Position numbers and translations under genes: made by a program. The notes below the pieces were generated by a model that was not told where the DNA came from, ran no database searches, and saw only the letters and a list, made by a program, of their open reading frames with translations. This document shows positions 36,070-44,162 of a stretch of 64,000 nt of DNA, piece after piece. The DNA comes from Paenibacillus sp. Its GTDB lineage: Bacteria; Bacillota; Bacilli; Paenibacillales; YIM-B00363. Every line of letters starts with the position of its first letter. Within the stretch, counting starts at the first letter, position 1. The stretch covers positions 1-64,000 of the forward strand of contig NZ_DASQNA010000030.1 of assembly GCF_035645195.1 (NCBI RefSeq), written 5' to 3'.

Positions 36070-38058
36070 TTACCTTGAGAATTGGAAATATTGATCGAAC
36101 ACATGCACAGTTGAATCCTCGGTACTATAATCAAGCAGGTAGTTTTTTGCGACGATTGGGTAAATTAAATTGTAATGCTCCTCGTCTATTTCCGAATCCG
36201 TTGAGAGGATGATGACCTGTTCGCCGCACTTTGGAATGAAATGTTGAATAATACTTTTCTTATGCGTTTGATCCAGACGCCCCAATAAAGTATCAAATAT
36301 AAAAGGAAGCCTTCGGTTCGCACTCTTTGCCATAGCCCACATTGTTGATAAAAGCAATATTTGTTTCTCGCCAGCAGAGAGGATATCTTTCGAGATTTCT
36401 TCGTTTTGAGCATTATAGAGTTTTAACTGGAAAGTTTCCGGATGAATCCAGATTCGTACTACAAACAGTTCTTTACGAAATAGCAGCCGAAGCATCTTTA
36501 CTGTTTCTATTTCTACCTCTTGTAGTTTCTTCGTAAGCTGGATCTTCCGGAAGTGCTTGCTCACTTCAGCAACCCTAGTCGATATTGAAAATATGTTTTC
36601 GTTTTTCTTGTTTCGGATCTGTTTTTCCTTTGCTGTTAGAAGCAAGTGGTTGACTCGTTGGATCTCCTCTTCGAGCTCCGCCTGGATAACTTTCTTTTGT
36701 TCGATTTCATGCTCCAACAAGGTGATTGTGCTTTGCGTAGTCGAGATTTTATTTAATAAATCGTGTAGTTCGCTTGTTTCGTCGTTTTCCGACAGTTTTT
36801 TCCGAATTTGTTGACTTTGCTTAATAAGATCCGCATTTTTCTTGAAGCTTTCTTTGAGCGCTTGAGAATCAAAATTTTGCAATTGAACAATCATGGACTG
36901 GATTTCGCTTCTTTGCTCGAATGAAGCCCTGTGAATCGGCGCAGGAAGTTGGTTAGAAAGATAAGCAACCATTTCATCGCGCAATTGGGAAGCGGCCTCC
37001 TGGGCCTGTTGCAACGAAATGCTTCCTCTTCGTTGCATCTGGTTGAGAATATGTTGTAACCCGTCGGGATGGAAGAGGGTATCCACGTTCTCAACCAGTT
37101 CGTATTTAATTTCATTTTGCATTTGCTTGGCAATATCGGTTAATTGTTGCTTAACAAGTGCAAATGGGAGTAATGAAGACAAAGTTTCCCGCGTCGACTC
37201 CATCATTAATTTCCGGTTAAGTTCAATTTCGTTTTGTTCGCGAAGCAGCGCTTCGCGTTGATCCTTTAACAAGCCACCATGCGTCTCGTAGTTCCGAACC
37301 AAGTCTTTATATATATCATGGTTGTCTTCCAGTTCCTGTTCTATACGTTCAATGTCGGATACTAGGTTCATTTTTTGAGACTGAAGTGTCTCAAACCGAG
37401 AGTTCAGCTCTATAACTTCTTGTTGATCTGCAGTAAGTGTATTCTGAATGTTTTCCAGCTTTAGATAAGAAGCCAGGTCTGATTCCAAGTGTTCAAATAA
37501 GTCTAAGTTAAACATAACCTTGGAGCTTTCTTTTAAATAATCAGACAGGACTTCGTCAGAAATTACTTGTGAAATTTTTTCCCCATCGAATAGACAGAGA
37601 TCCATAAGTTGAGGAGGCGTATTTTCACGCAGTTTATTCTGAAACAGTTCCCGCTCTAATATAGACAACTCCACCCGATTCCGAAGCACAGTAAAGTCTT
37701 CTTTCAAACTATTTTTTGTAGGAGTCCAGCTTCGGAGCAGTGTATAATGATTTTTTTGAAAGTCCTCAACAATTTCGACATCTAGGATGATTTGAAACCT
37801 TTGTTCTTTATTTTTTCGGGCAACATTATTCAATTTGCTCTGAATTTTTTCAAAGTACGGTATTGACTCCGTTTTATACCCATAAGCTAACGGTCCAAAT
37901 AAAGCAAGTTTTACACTCTCTAAAATCGTTGTTTTTCCAGCGCCGTTTTTTCCCCCAAACAGCACAACGTTACGTTGACTTGACTCCGTGCGTAAATCGA
38001 AATCATAATTTCCGTGGAAAGCGCCGATATTGATTAATCGAAGTCGAATAAATTTCAT
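36070..38058 (-). CDS. dndD: DNA sulfur modification ATPase DndD
   Basis: The 662-residue SMC/Rad50-like protein has Walker A GGKNGAGKTT at 35-44, a long coiled-coil region (about 190-520), the signature DILSAGEKQILLLSTMW, Walker B PFIFDTLLGRLD and the switch VIILSTDSEI. It forms a complex with DndC and DndE and couples ATP use to opening of the DNA site for sulfur. The start overlaps the dndC stop by ATGA. A second, diverged DndD-like protein is encoded at 32304-34319. Confidence 0.9.
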   Translation of the reverse strand: MKFIRLRLINIGAFHGNYDFDLRTESSQRNVVLFGGKNGAGKTTILESVKLALFGPLAYGYKTESIPYFEKIQSKLNNVARKNKEQRFQIILDVEIVEDFQKNHYTLLRSWTPTKNSLKEDFTVLRNRVELSILERELFQNKLRENTPPQLMDLCLFDGEKISQVISDEVLSDYLKESSKVMFNLDLFEHLESDLASYLKLENIQNTLTADQQEVIELNSRFETLQSQKMNLVSDIERIEQELEDNHDIYKDLVRNYETHGGLLKDQREALLREQNEIELNRKLMMESTRETLSSLLPFALVKQQLTDIAKQMQNEIKYELVENVDTLFHPDGLQHILNQMQRRGSISLQQAQEAASQLRDEMVAYLSNQLPAPIHRASFEQRSEIQSMIVQLQNFDSQALKESFKKNADLIKQSQQIRKKLSENDETSELHDLLNKISTTQSTITLLEHEIEQKKVIQAELEEEIQRVNHLLLTAKEKQIRNKKNENIFSISTRVAEVSKHFRKIQLTKKLQEVEIETVKMLRLLFRKELFVVRIWIHPETFQLKLYNAQNEEISKDILSAGEKQILLLSTMWAMAKSANRRLPFIFDTLLGRLDQTHKKSIIQHFIPKCGEQVIILSTDSEIDEEHYNLIYPIVAKNYLLDYSTEDSTVHVFDQYFQFSR

Positions 38059-39452
38059 TGTTTATAACCATCCACTTTTCCGAAATGAACTTTGTCTTGA
38101 TTGAATACTTTATTGAAATCTTGTAACAGACCTCGTCGAACTTTAAACCCTAGGTAGTTTTTTTCTATCCCGATCAGTTTCTTCAAGAGGTCTAAGTCCA
38201 CATCATACTGGGAACAAAGCAGCTCCAGATCCGTTATTTGATCTTGTTCAAACAATGGACGATCGTTATATTCCCAATCTAGATCGTCTCCGAACACCTC
38301 TCTGTATATCGTAGGGAGGGAATCGTCCCAATCCCCGTCCTCAAGCCAAAATTTACGGATCATTCTTAACTCGTCTTCCTGAATTAACTTGTAATCCGGA
38401 TCGTAAGGGTTTCTTGTATTCTTTTGTGTAATAAGCAGTTCTTTAAGAATCATTTTTCTTGCCTGTAAAGTAAACGGCCCTAATCCTAACTCCCGGTCTT
38501 CGCCTTCTCCGACGAAGTAAATAGAACCATTCATTCGATGTTTTTCCCGATATTCCCGTTCATCACGAATTTCCGATAGCCAGTTTCGGAATTTAAGGAG
38601 CGGGGTCATCCAGTCTTCTCCGCTTTCAATAAACCCGATGAGCGCCTTATCTTCCTTGACCACGGTACATACCCAGCAGCCGAATCGACTGTTTCCACAA
38701 GAACCGGCGCTTTCCTTGATTTCTTTGTCGACAATCAGTGGGCATTCTCCACCGGATGAATTTTGATATAAAGCATGAAGTTCATTATTATCGGTGCCCC
38801 ACGGTGTTTTGCCGTGATTACTCAACAAGTACTCCCACACATCATCTAATGAAAAATCTCGAATAGGGGCATATACATATGCGTTTGAGAGTGTGGAGTG
38901 TCGCATCAGTGTCTTTCCATCGATCGTATGGGATTCCATAACTTGGGCACGCGTTGCACTCTCAGAGTCCCGTACGCCCAGTACCATGATCACCTCGCCA
39001 AACTGAGACACCTTATCCAAAATAAATTTATTGGCTGGGTCAATTTTCATACGGTCCGTGCACCAGCGAAATTTTTGACGCGGCGACGGATAGCCCTTAC
39101 CGATTAGTGAAGTCCAGAAGGTCTTTTCTGCCGCCGGTTTCACTTTATGTGTTTCAATCGGGATTCCAGTATCTAATGCCAGATTTTGAATTTGAATTAA
39201 GGTTCGATTAATCGACGAAATAATTAACGGAGTTTCCACTAATGTATCCGAGGATATAATAAAAACCTTCTTGTGGAGCTGTTCGGGTTGCAAACCTCGT
39301 AATGCATCAAATACGAGTTGGACTACAACAGTAGAATCCTTCCCGCCGCTATAACCGACAACCCACGGACGTTCGTCGGCAAGGTACATCTCTTGAATAT
39401 CTTTTATTTTTTGATCAATTCGATTGGAGAAGTTAAGAAGTCCGCTTAACAT
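38055..39452 (-). CDS. dndC: DNA phosphorothioation protein DndC (PAPS reductase-like)
   Basis: The ATG at 39452 after GGGTGAT gives 465 residues; a GTG at 39461 overlapping the dndB stop is an alternative. The PP-loop SGGKDSTVV near 35-43 binds ATP, and the cysteine group ECP...CGNSRFGCWVCTVV (about 230-260) holds the 4Fe-4S cluster. DndC activates the DNA backbone phosphate and inserts sulfur received from DndA. It overlaps dndD at its end. The gene is AT-rich relative to the chromosome, like the rest of the island. Confidence 0.92.
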   Translation of the reverse strand: MLSGLLNFSNRIDQKIKDIQEMYLADERPWVVGYSGGKDSTVVVQLVFDALRGLQPEQLHKKVFIISSDTLVETPLIISSINRTLIQIQNLALDTGIPIETHKVKPAAEKTFWTSLIGKGYPSPRQKFRWCTDRMKIDPANKFILDKVSQFGEVIMVLGVRDSESATRAQVMESHTIDGKTLMRHSTLSNAYVYAPIRDFSLDDVWEYLLSNHGKTPWGTDNNELHALYQNSSGGECPLIVDKEIKESAGSCGNSRFGCWVCTVVKEDKALIGFIESGEDWMTPLLKFRNWLSEIRDEREYREKHRMNGSIYFVGEGEDRELGLGPFTLQARKMILKELLITQKNTRNPYDPDYKLIQEDELRMIRKFWLEDGDWDDSLPTIYREVFGDDLDWEYNDRPLFEQDQITDLELLCSQYDVDLDLLKKLIGIEKNYLGFKVRRGLLQDFNKVFNQDKVHFGKVDGYKQ

Positions 39453-39457
39453 AAGTA

Positions 39458-40546
39458 TCACCCAATTCTCAGTTTTTGTTCGAGTTTTTGCTCCTGCTCT
39501 GTTAAGGGGAGGCCAATACTCATTTTGATTTGGTTTGCCGTTAGTAGAATCGTTTCATTATTTTTATTAATTCTTCCGGTAGTCCCGTAAGCTCGACCAA
39601 GCCAAACCCTATTACTACGGTTCCAGTCTACCTTCGATAATCTCTGAACATACTCGCGCCAATCCGTTGGTTGATACGTGTAAAGGTAATTGCCTACCAT
39701 ACCGACAGCCTCGAGAAAAACCCCATGGGTATTTATGTAATTCGAACGAAGTTCGGCGGGGGAGAGCTCTTTTTTCATCACAAGTTGCCATTCGGTCATT
39801 GCTTCGCAAAGCTCGAACCAGAACTCCTTGAGGAACTGTTGTTCCGCATCGGTAATGAATTCTCCTCGCTTCTTGTTTAGCAGTCGGCTGTTTGTTTGAA
39901 ATAAGTTACTGAGTGCGAAGAGCTTCGGCGATAACTTAGATAGCGATTGCCTTTCTCGATCGGTGTACCTTTCTAGCAGTGGGATGTGCGAAAGGATCTG
40001 CTTAGTTATGTTAGCCAGTTGATCTCTATGTTCATATAATATCCCTAGTGAAGAGGTGGTATTAACTGCATGACGATTCAAGTCCGCGAAGAGTTGTTGA
40101 CTCTTTACAAGTCCGGTATCATGAAAAAATACAACAGAAATAGTTTCCGCACCAAGTTCAGGCGCAATTTTAAGAGCTTCTTCAATAGCAGCTCTACGAT
40201 GTTGTCCGTCATTAATCAAAAATCTTGCATCAAGCGAAATAGATAGCTTCCCAATATCCTTCACTTGCGGTTCGTTCGAGAACGGTGTGAATTCCATCTC
40301 GCCATCGACGGAAGCGGTTAATGAAGAGAAAACGTAATCTTTGGGGTTGTTGAGTATGTAATTGCAGATCTCTGGAATCCTCGATTTATTAAGAGAACGC
40401 TGCGCACGATGCTCCGGAGGAATCTCTTCTTCATCGAATAGAAAGATTCGCGGGATCAACTTTAATGGACACATGGCAACGAAGTATTCCTTACCTGCTT
40501 GAATTCCTCGAATGGCAGGGAAGTTGTAACTAAAAGTTTGCTCCAT
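39458..40546 (-). CDS. dndB: DNA sulfur modification regulator DndB (DGQHR protein)
   Basis: The 362-residue protein starts at an ATG after AGGAGGT and carries the diagnostic INDGQHRRAAIEEA stretch near 117-130. DndB is the first gene of the operon. In characterised systems it represses dnd transcription and helps choose which sites are modified. It has no catalytic motif beyond the ParB-like DGQHR fold. A perfect palindrome with TACG/CGTA half-sites lies between its ribosome binding site and the -10 box (40560-40569), a plausible autoregulatory site. Confidence 0.9.
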   Translation of the reverse strand: MEQTFSYNFPAIRGIQAGKEYFVAMCPLKLIPRIFLFDEEEIPPEHRAQRSLNKSRIPEICNYILNNPKDYVFSSLTASVDGEMEFTPFSNEPQVKDIGKLSISLDARFLINDGQHRRAAIEEALKIAPELGAETISVVFFHDTGLVKSQQLFADLNRHAVNTTSSLGILYEHRDQLANITKQILSHIPLLERYTDRERQSLSKLSPKLFALSNLFQTNSRLLNKKRGEFITDAEQQFLKEFWFELCEAMTEWQLVMKKELSPAELRSNYINTHGVFLEAVGMVGNYLYTYQPTDWREYVQRLSKVDWNRSNRVWLGRAYGTTGRINKNNETILLTANQIKMSIGLPLTEQEQKLEQKLRIG

Positions 40547-40559
40547 AGCGACCTCCTAC

Positions 40560-40569
40560 TACGTACGTA
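40560..40569. promoter_or_regulatory. Candidate DndB operator (TACGTACGTA palindrome)
   Basis: The perfect 10-base palindrome TACGTACGTA lies just downstream of the expected transcription start of dndB, directly next to the ribosome binding site. From memory, the Salmonella DndB operator also uses TACG and CGTA half-sites but with a wider spacer. Confidence 0.45.
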
Positions 40570-40579
40570 ATTGAGATAA

Positions 40580-40585
40580 ATTATA
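40580..40585 (-). promoter_or_regulatory. -10 box of the dnd operon
   Basis: A perfect TATAAT on the minus strand lies 34 bases before the dndB ATG. The -35 region is weak, consistent with a regulated promoter. Confidence 0.55.
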
Positions 40586-40630
40586 TCATTTTGGGTCTAT
40601 TAACGCCATAAGTAATCAACTGATACAAAG

Positions 40631-40664
40631 TGCGGGCGCCGTCATAAGCGGTGTCCGCATTTTC
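40631..40664 (+). terminator. Orphan plus-strand terminator or leader hairpin
   Basis: An 11-bp stem with two wobble pairs (TGCGGGCGCCG with CGGTGTCCGCA) is followed by TTTTCCCC. The gene to its left runs on the minus strand, so it has no plus-strand gene to end. It may be the scar of a native gene displaced by the island, or a leader hairpin of the DUF1593 gene. Confidence 0.65.
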
Positions 40665-40714
40665 CCCTTCCATAAAATTCCACCGAAATAATGCAACTAA
40701 GAGGTCGAGTTTTA

Positions 40715-40730
40715 GGTGGGCGCTTTCACC
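40715..40730. promoter_or_regulatory. Weak cre-like site before the DUF1593 gene
   Basis: GGTGGGCGCTTTCACC, read on the minus strand, contains the intact TGAAAGCG core of the CcpA consensus, with mismatches in the other half. Confidence 0.3.
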
Positions 40731-40784
40731 ATTGTTCTTTACACTGAAAGTTAAAGGACATGTGGAAAGGGGAAGGTGACGGTA

Positions 40785-42350
40785 ATGGGAATGGATGTGG
40801 AACATATGGAACAGCAGACCCGCGGGAAACCGCGCACGGTACTTCTGCTGGACCCCGAGCTTGATGACCAGAATACGTTGATTCGGTATTTGCTCTATAG
40901 CGATCAGTTCGAAACGGAAGCGCTGATTTATCAAAGCAGTATTTTCCATTGGAAGGGCGACGGGAAAGGTACGTTGTACCAGGGCGAATCCGAGCATACC
41001 CGGTTCGGGACCGGGCCGATCGCGAGCTGGCGTTGGGATGAAGGTACGCGCTTTATGGAGGAAGCGGTTGATATTTACGCCAAGGTGTATCCGAATCTGA
41101 AAGCGCACTCCGGTAGCTACCCTCAACCGGATGTGTTGATAAGCCGGATTCTCGAGGGCAATGTGCAGTTTCCGGGCGACATCTCGCAGGACAGCCCGGG
41201 CTCGGAGCGGATTAAGGCGCTGCTGTTAGACGATAACCCTGAGCCGTTATACCTGTTGTCCGGGGCGGGCCTGTCCACCATCGGCAGAGCTTTGAAGTCG
41301 ATCGAAGAACAGTTCAAGCAGACTGAGCAATGGGAGAACGTGTACCAACGCGTTACCAAGAAAGCGATCATCCAAGCGTTCGGCGATCAAGACGGCGTCT
41401 ATCCGAACTACATCGCCGGGAATTGGCCTGAGATCGAATTCCGGGAGATGTCGACGAGGCTGTGGGGATACGGAGCGCATAAGGAGGCTCTTCCACAAGA
41501 TCGGCAGTACCTGTCGGCCGCGTGGATGCGGGAGAACATCTCTTCCGTTGGGCCGTTCGGAAAGTTTTACCGGGTGTGGGGCGACGGGAAAATCATGCAC
41601 AAGAACGACATCACCGATTTCTTCGGCTTCGCGGGCCTGACCGCAGAGCAGCTGACGAAACTAGGGTATTTCGTGTGGTTAGCGCATTTCGGACAGGAGC
41701 TGGGAGAAGCGGGGTCTTGGATTTCCGAAGGCGATACGTCGATCTTCATGAATCTCATCGACAACGGCCTCGACGGCCATTTGAACAGCAGCTACGGCGG
41801 TTGGGGCGGACGGAACGGGAAAGATATCGCGCCGGACGGTACGGCTTCGCGCTCCTATGCCGCAGCGCGCTGGTTCGGCGCCGCGCAGCGCGATTTCGCC
41901 GCGAGGATGAAATGGAGCGTGACGCCCCGTTATGCCGATGCGAATCACGCGCCGACGATTGAATGGATCAGCCCGGAACAGACCACGGTTCGCCCTGGAC
42001 AAACCGTCACGTTGACGGCGAGGGTCAAAGATCCGGACGGCGACCATGTGGTCGGCCGCTGGTGGCGGTACGAGGAAGCGGATACGTACCCCGGTTCGAT
42101 CGATTTGGTCTCCGTTGCAGAAGAGGCGAAGTCCGAGCGAGCGCAGGTCTATCCCTTCAAGGTCCCGGAACCGGGCTCGCCGGAGGTCGCCGCACTGATC
42201 GAGAGCGAACGGGAGATCACATGCCGGTTTACCGTGCCTCCCGATGCAGCGGACGGACAAACCTTGCACCTCATCTGCGAAGCCTCCGATAACGGGACGC
42301 CGTCGCTGACCGCATACCGCAGGGTCGTCTTGACGGTCGTACGCGGTTAA
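40785..42350 (+). CDS. DUF1593 / Sde182-like nucleoside-hydrolase-fold protein
   Basis: The ATG after AAGGGGAAGGTGACGG gives 521 residues with no signal peptide. Residues 15-300 form a nucleoside-hydrolase-like domain starting LLLDPELDDQNTLIRYL, an acidic cluster in the place where these enzymes bind calcium. The C-terminal 130 residues form an immunoglobulin-like domain (PGQTVTLTARVKDPDGD). This is the DUF1593 pair of domains known from Sde182-like carbohydrate-associated proteins; the substrate is unknown. GC is high again, so it is native chromosome to the right of the island. A terminator follows. Confidence 0.85.
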   Translation: MGMDVEHMEQQTRGKPRTVLLLDPELDDQNTLIRYLLYSDQFETEALIYQSSIFHWKGDGKGTLYQGESEHTRFGTGPIASWRWDEGTRFMEEAVDIYAKVYPNLKAHSGSYPQPDVLISRILEGNVQFPGDISQDSPGSERIKALLLDDNPEPLYLLSGAGLSTIGRALKSIEEQFKQTEQWENVYQRVTKKAIIQAFGDQDGVYPNYIAGNWPEIEFREMSTRLWGYGAHKEALPQDRQYLSAAWMRENISSVGPFGKFYRVWGDGKIMHKNDITDFFGFAGLTAEQLTKLGYFVWLAHFGQELGEAGSWISEGDTSIFMNLIDNGLDGHLNSSYGGWGGRNGKDIAPDGTASRSYAAARWFGAAQRDFAARMKWSVTPRYADANHAPTIEWISPEQTTVRPGQTVTLTARVKDPDGDHVVGRWWRYEEADTYPGSIDLVSVAEEAKSERAQVYPFKVPEPGSPEVAALIESEREITCRFTVPPDAADGQTLHLICEASDNGTPSLTAYRRVVLTVVRG

Positions 42351-42366
42351 ATACGCCTTAGCACAC

Positions 42367-42390
42367 AGCCGATCCGGCACCGGGTCGGCT
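42367..42390 (+). terminator. Terminator after the DUF1593 gene
   Basis: AGCCGATCCG pairs with CGGGTCGGCT over 10 bp (one wobble) around a 4-base loop and is followed by GTTTCCATTT. It shares its outer stem with the terminators at 14204 and 14863. Confidence 0.8.
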
Positions 42391-42419
42391 GTTTCCATTT
42401 CGCCGAAATGGTCATTGTG

Positions 42420-42448
42420 TTGACGGATAGAGCGCTTACACATACCAT
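42420..42448 (+). promoter_or_regulatory. Promoter with overlapping cre half-site, first tandem binding protein
   Basis: TTGACG and TACCAT are 17 bases apart. The spacer holds AGCGCTTACA (42431-42440), a perfect half of the CcpA consensus, so carbon catabolite repression is likely. Confidence 0.55.
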
Positions 42449-42467
42449 TATGGTAAACCAAACAAGA
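42444..42467. promoter_or_regulatory. Candidate operator shared with the mannose operon
   Basis: A perfect 11-base palindrome ACCATTATGGT (42444-42454) overlaps the -10 box. The stretch TTATGGTAAACCAAACAA matches TTATGATAAACCAACACA in the palindrome at 49176-49214 at nearly every base. Both could bind the DeoR regulator at 48335. Confidence 0.45.
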
Positions 42468-42497
42468 AATGGGAACGGGGAGGCGCTGATTCGTCCG

Positions 42498-44006
42498 ATG
42501 TGGAGCCGGAAATCGTTCATTAGCATCATAAGCGTCGCGCTTTGCGGCTTGATGATCTTCGCGTCGGCGTGCGGACGGCAAGCGAACGTTGCTGCGCCGG
42601 AGGAGGAGAAGCCGTTCACGATTAGCATCATGTCCGTGTTGCATACCCGCCATCAGCCGACGGACGTCGTGCTGCGGGAGGTGGAGCGGATGACGAATAC
42701 GAAGTTGGACATCCGATGGGTTCCCGGAGAAATCTATTATGAAAAGCTGAATGCCGCTATGGCGACCGGTTCGCTGCCGATGTCGGTTTCGACGGGAAGC
42801 CAGCTGTTCTACAAGGAACTGAAGGACGCCGTCCGGCACGGGAAGTTTTGGGAGATCGGCCCTCATTTAAACAAGTACGACAATTTGAGCCGCTTAGACG
42901 AAAAGGTGATGCGCAACACCGCGGTCGACGGCAAATTGTACGGACTTTACCAGGAACGGCCCAGCTCGAGGCAAGGCATCATCTACCGGAAGGATTGGTT
43001 GGACCGCTTGGGCATGGAGCCGCCGGAGACGGTGGACGAGCTGTTCGAGATGCTGACGGCCTTCGCGGAACGAGATCCGGACGGCGACGGACAGCGGAAC
43101 ACGATCGGACTGGCGGAACGCAACGATCTGGTGTTCGGCGCATTCAAGACGGTGGCTTCGTACTACGGAACGCCCAACAATTGGGGAATTCGCGGCGGGC
43201 GGGTCGAACCGGAGTTTATGTTCCCGGGGTATATGGACGCGATGAAGTTCATGAGATCGCTGCGGGAGCGGGGGGCCGTCAATCCCGACTTCGCCGTAAC
43301 GAGCAAGATCGCGCAGCGGAAGCTGTTCATCGAGGGCGTCGCCGGGGCTTACATCGGTTCGTTGGGAGATGCCGGAGAACTGGCGCGGGAGGCGCTGAAG
43401 CACGATCCGGAGGCGAAGTTCGGCCTGCTGAACCGGATCGAAGGCCCGCGCGGACTCGGCGTCTGGTCCATTCCCGGGTACGGCGCGGCGATATTGTTCC
43501 CGAAATCGGCGATTCCGACGGAATCCGATCTGGAACGGGTGTTAACGTTTTACGACTCGTTGATGGAACCGGAGATTTATCATTTGCTGACATACGGGAT
43601 TAAGGACCGGCACTACACAATCGTAGACGGCCGCGCCAAGATCGTCGCCGACCCGGAAACGATGGAGATCGAAGTAAGGCCGTTGACATCGCTGCAAATC
43701 GGAGGGCCGAGCACGATCGACGGACTGAAAGTGAACGGCCCCGACGAATTATCCGCTCACGCGGAGCAATTGATTGACGACAATGAACGGTTCCTCATCG
43801 ATGATCCGACGGTCGGCTTGGAGTCGAAAACGTACGACGAGATCGGCAGCCGGCTGCAGGAAATCATTACGGACGCGACCTATCGATATATGCTCGGACA
43901 CATCGACGAGGCAGCGTTTCAAGACGCCGTCGAAGAGTGGAGAGCGAGCGGGGGCGAGCGGATGATCGAGGAGTTCACGGCGCAATACCGCTTCTCCAAA
44001 CCATAA
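42498..44006 (+). CDS. Sugar ABC binding lipoprotein, first of a tandem pair
   Basis: The ATG after GGGGAGG gives 502 residues with a lipoprotein signal ending LMIFASAC. The mature part is a family 1 solute-binding fold. It carries the calcium-loop-like ERDPDGDGQRNTIGLAER near 190 and the MEPEIYHLLTYG region, typical of LplA-like binders of oligosaccharides. It is clearly paralogous to the next gene (shared EEKPF-x-SIM start of the mature part, the same calcium loop and PNNWG segment). No permease follows either gene, so it must use membrane proteins encoded elsewhere. Confidence 0.88.
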   Translation: MWSRKSFISIISVALCGLMIFASACGRQANVAAPEEEKPFTISIMSVLHTRHQPTDVVLREVERMTNTKLDIRWVPGEIYYEKLNAAMATGSLPMSVSTGSQLFYKELKDAVRHGKFWEIGPHLNKYDNLSRLDEKVMRNTAVDGKLYGLYQERPSSRQGIIYRKDWLDRLGMEPPETVDELFEMLTAFAERDPDGDGQRNTIGLAERNDLVFGAFKTVASYYGTPNNWGIRGGRVEPEFMFPGYMDAMKFMRSLRERGAVNPDFAVTSKIAQRKLFIEGVAGAYIGSLGDAGELAREALKHDPEAKFGLLNRIEGPRGLGVWSIPGYGAAILFPKSAIPTESDLERVLTFYDSLMEPEIYHLLTYGIKDRHYTIVDGRAKIVADPETMEIEVRPLTSLQIGGPSTIDGLKVNGPDELSAHAEQLIDDNERFLIDDPTVGLESKTYDEIGSRLQEIITDATYRYMLGHIDEAAFQDAVEEWRASGGERMIEEFTAQYRFSKP

Positions 44007-44038
44007 TCACACGCACAATCATTTGGTTGTATTCGCCG

Positions 44039-44065
44039 GAAAACCCCGGTCCCGCGCGGGTTTTC
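44039..44065 (+). terminator. Terminator between the tandem binding-protein genes
   Basis: GAAAACCC pairs with GGGTTTTC around a GC-rich inner region. The two paralogues are therefore largely separate transcripts. Confidence 0.7.
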
Positions 44066-44162
44066 TAATGCCAGGATTATAGTCGTCCCCGGGTTTCTTT
44101 CGGTAGGATGAAGCGGAAACCTCGTTTCACCCAATCGATAGAAAACAGGAGGTCGCAACCGA

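Noticed and set aside
32304-38058. Idea that the two DndD-like genes are a recent tandem duplication
   Set aside because: The proteins share only the ATPase ends and differ widely in the coiled-coil middle, so they are old paralogues rather than a fresh copy.
42396-42410. Small hairpin CATTTC/GAAATG after the DUF1593 terminator
   Set aside because: Too short and without a T-run; probably chance next to a real terminator.
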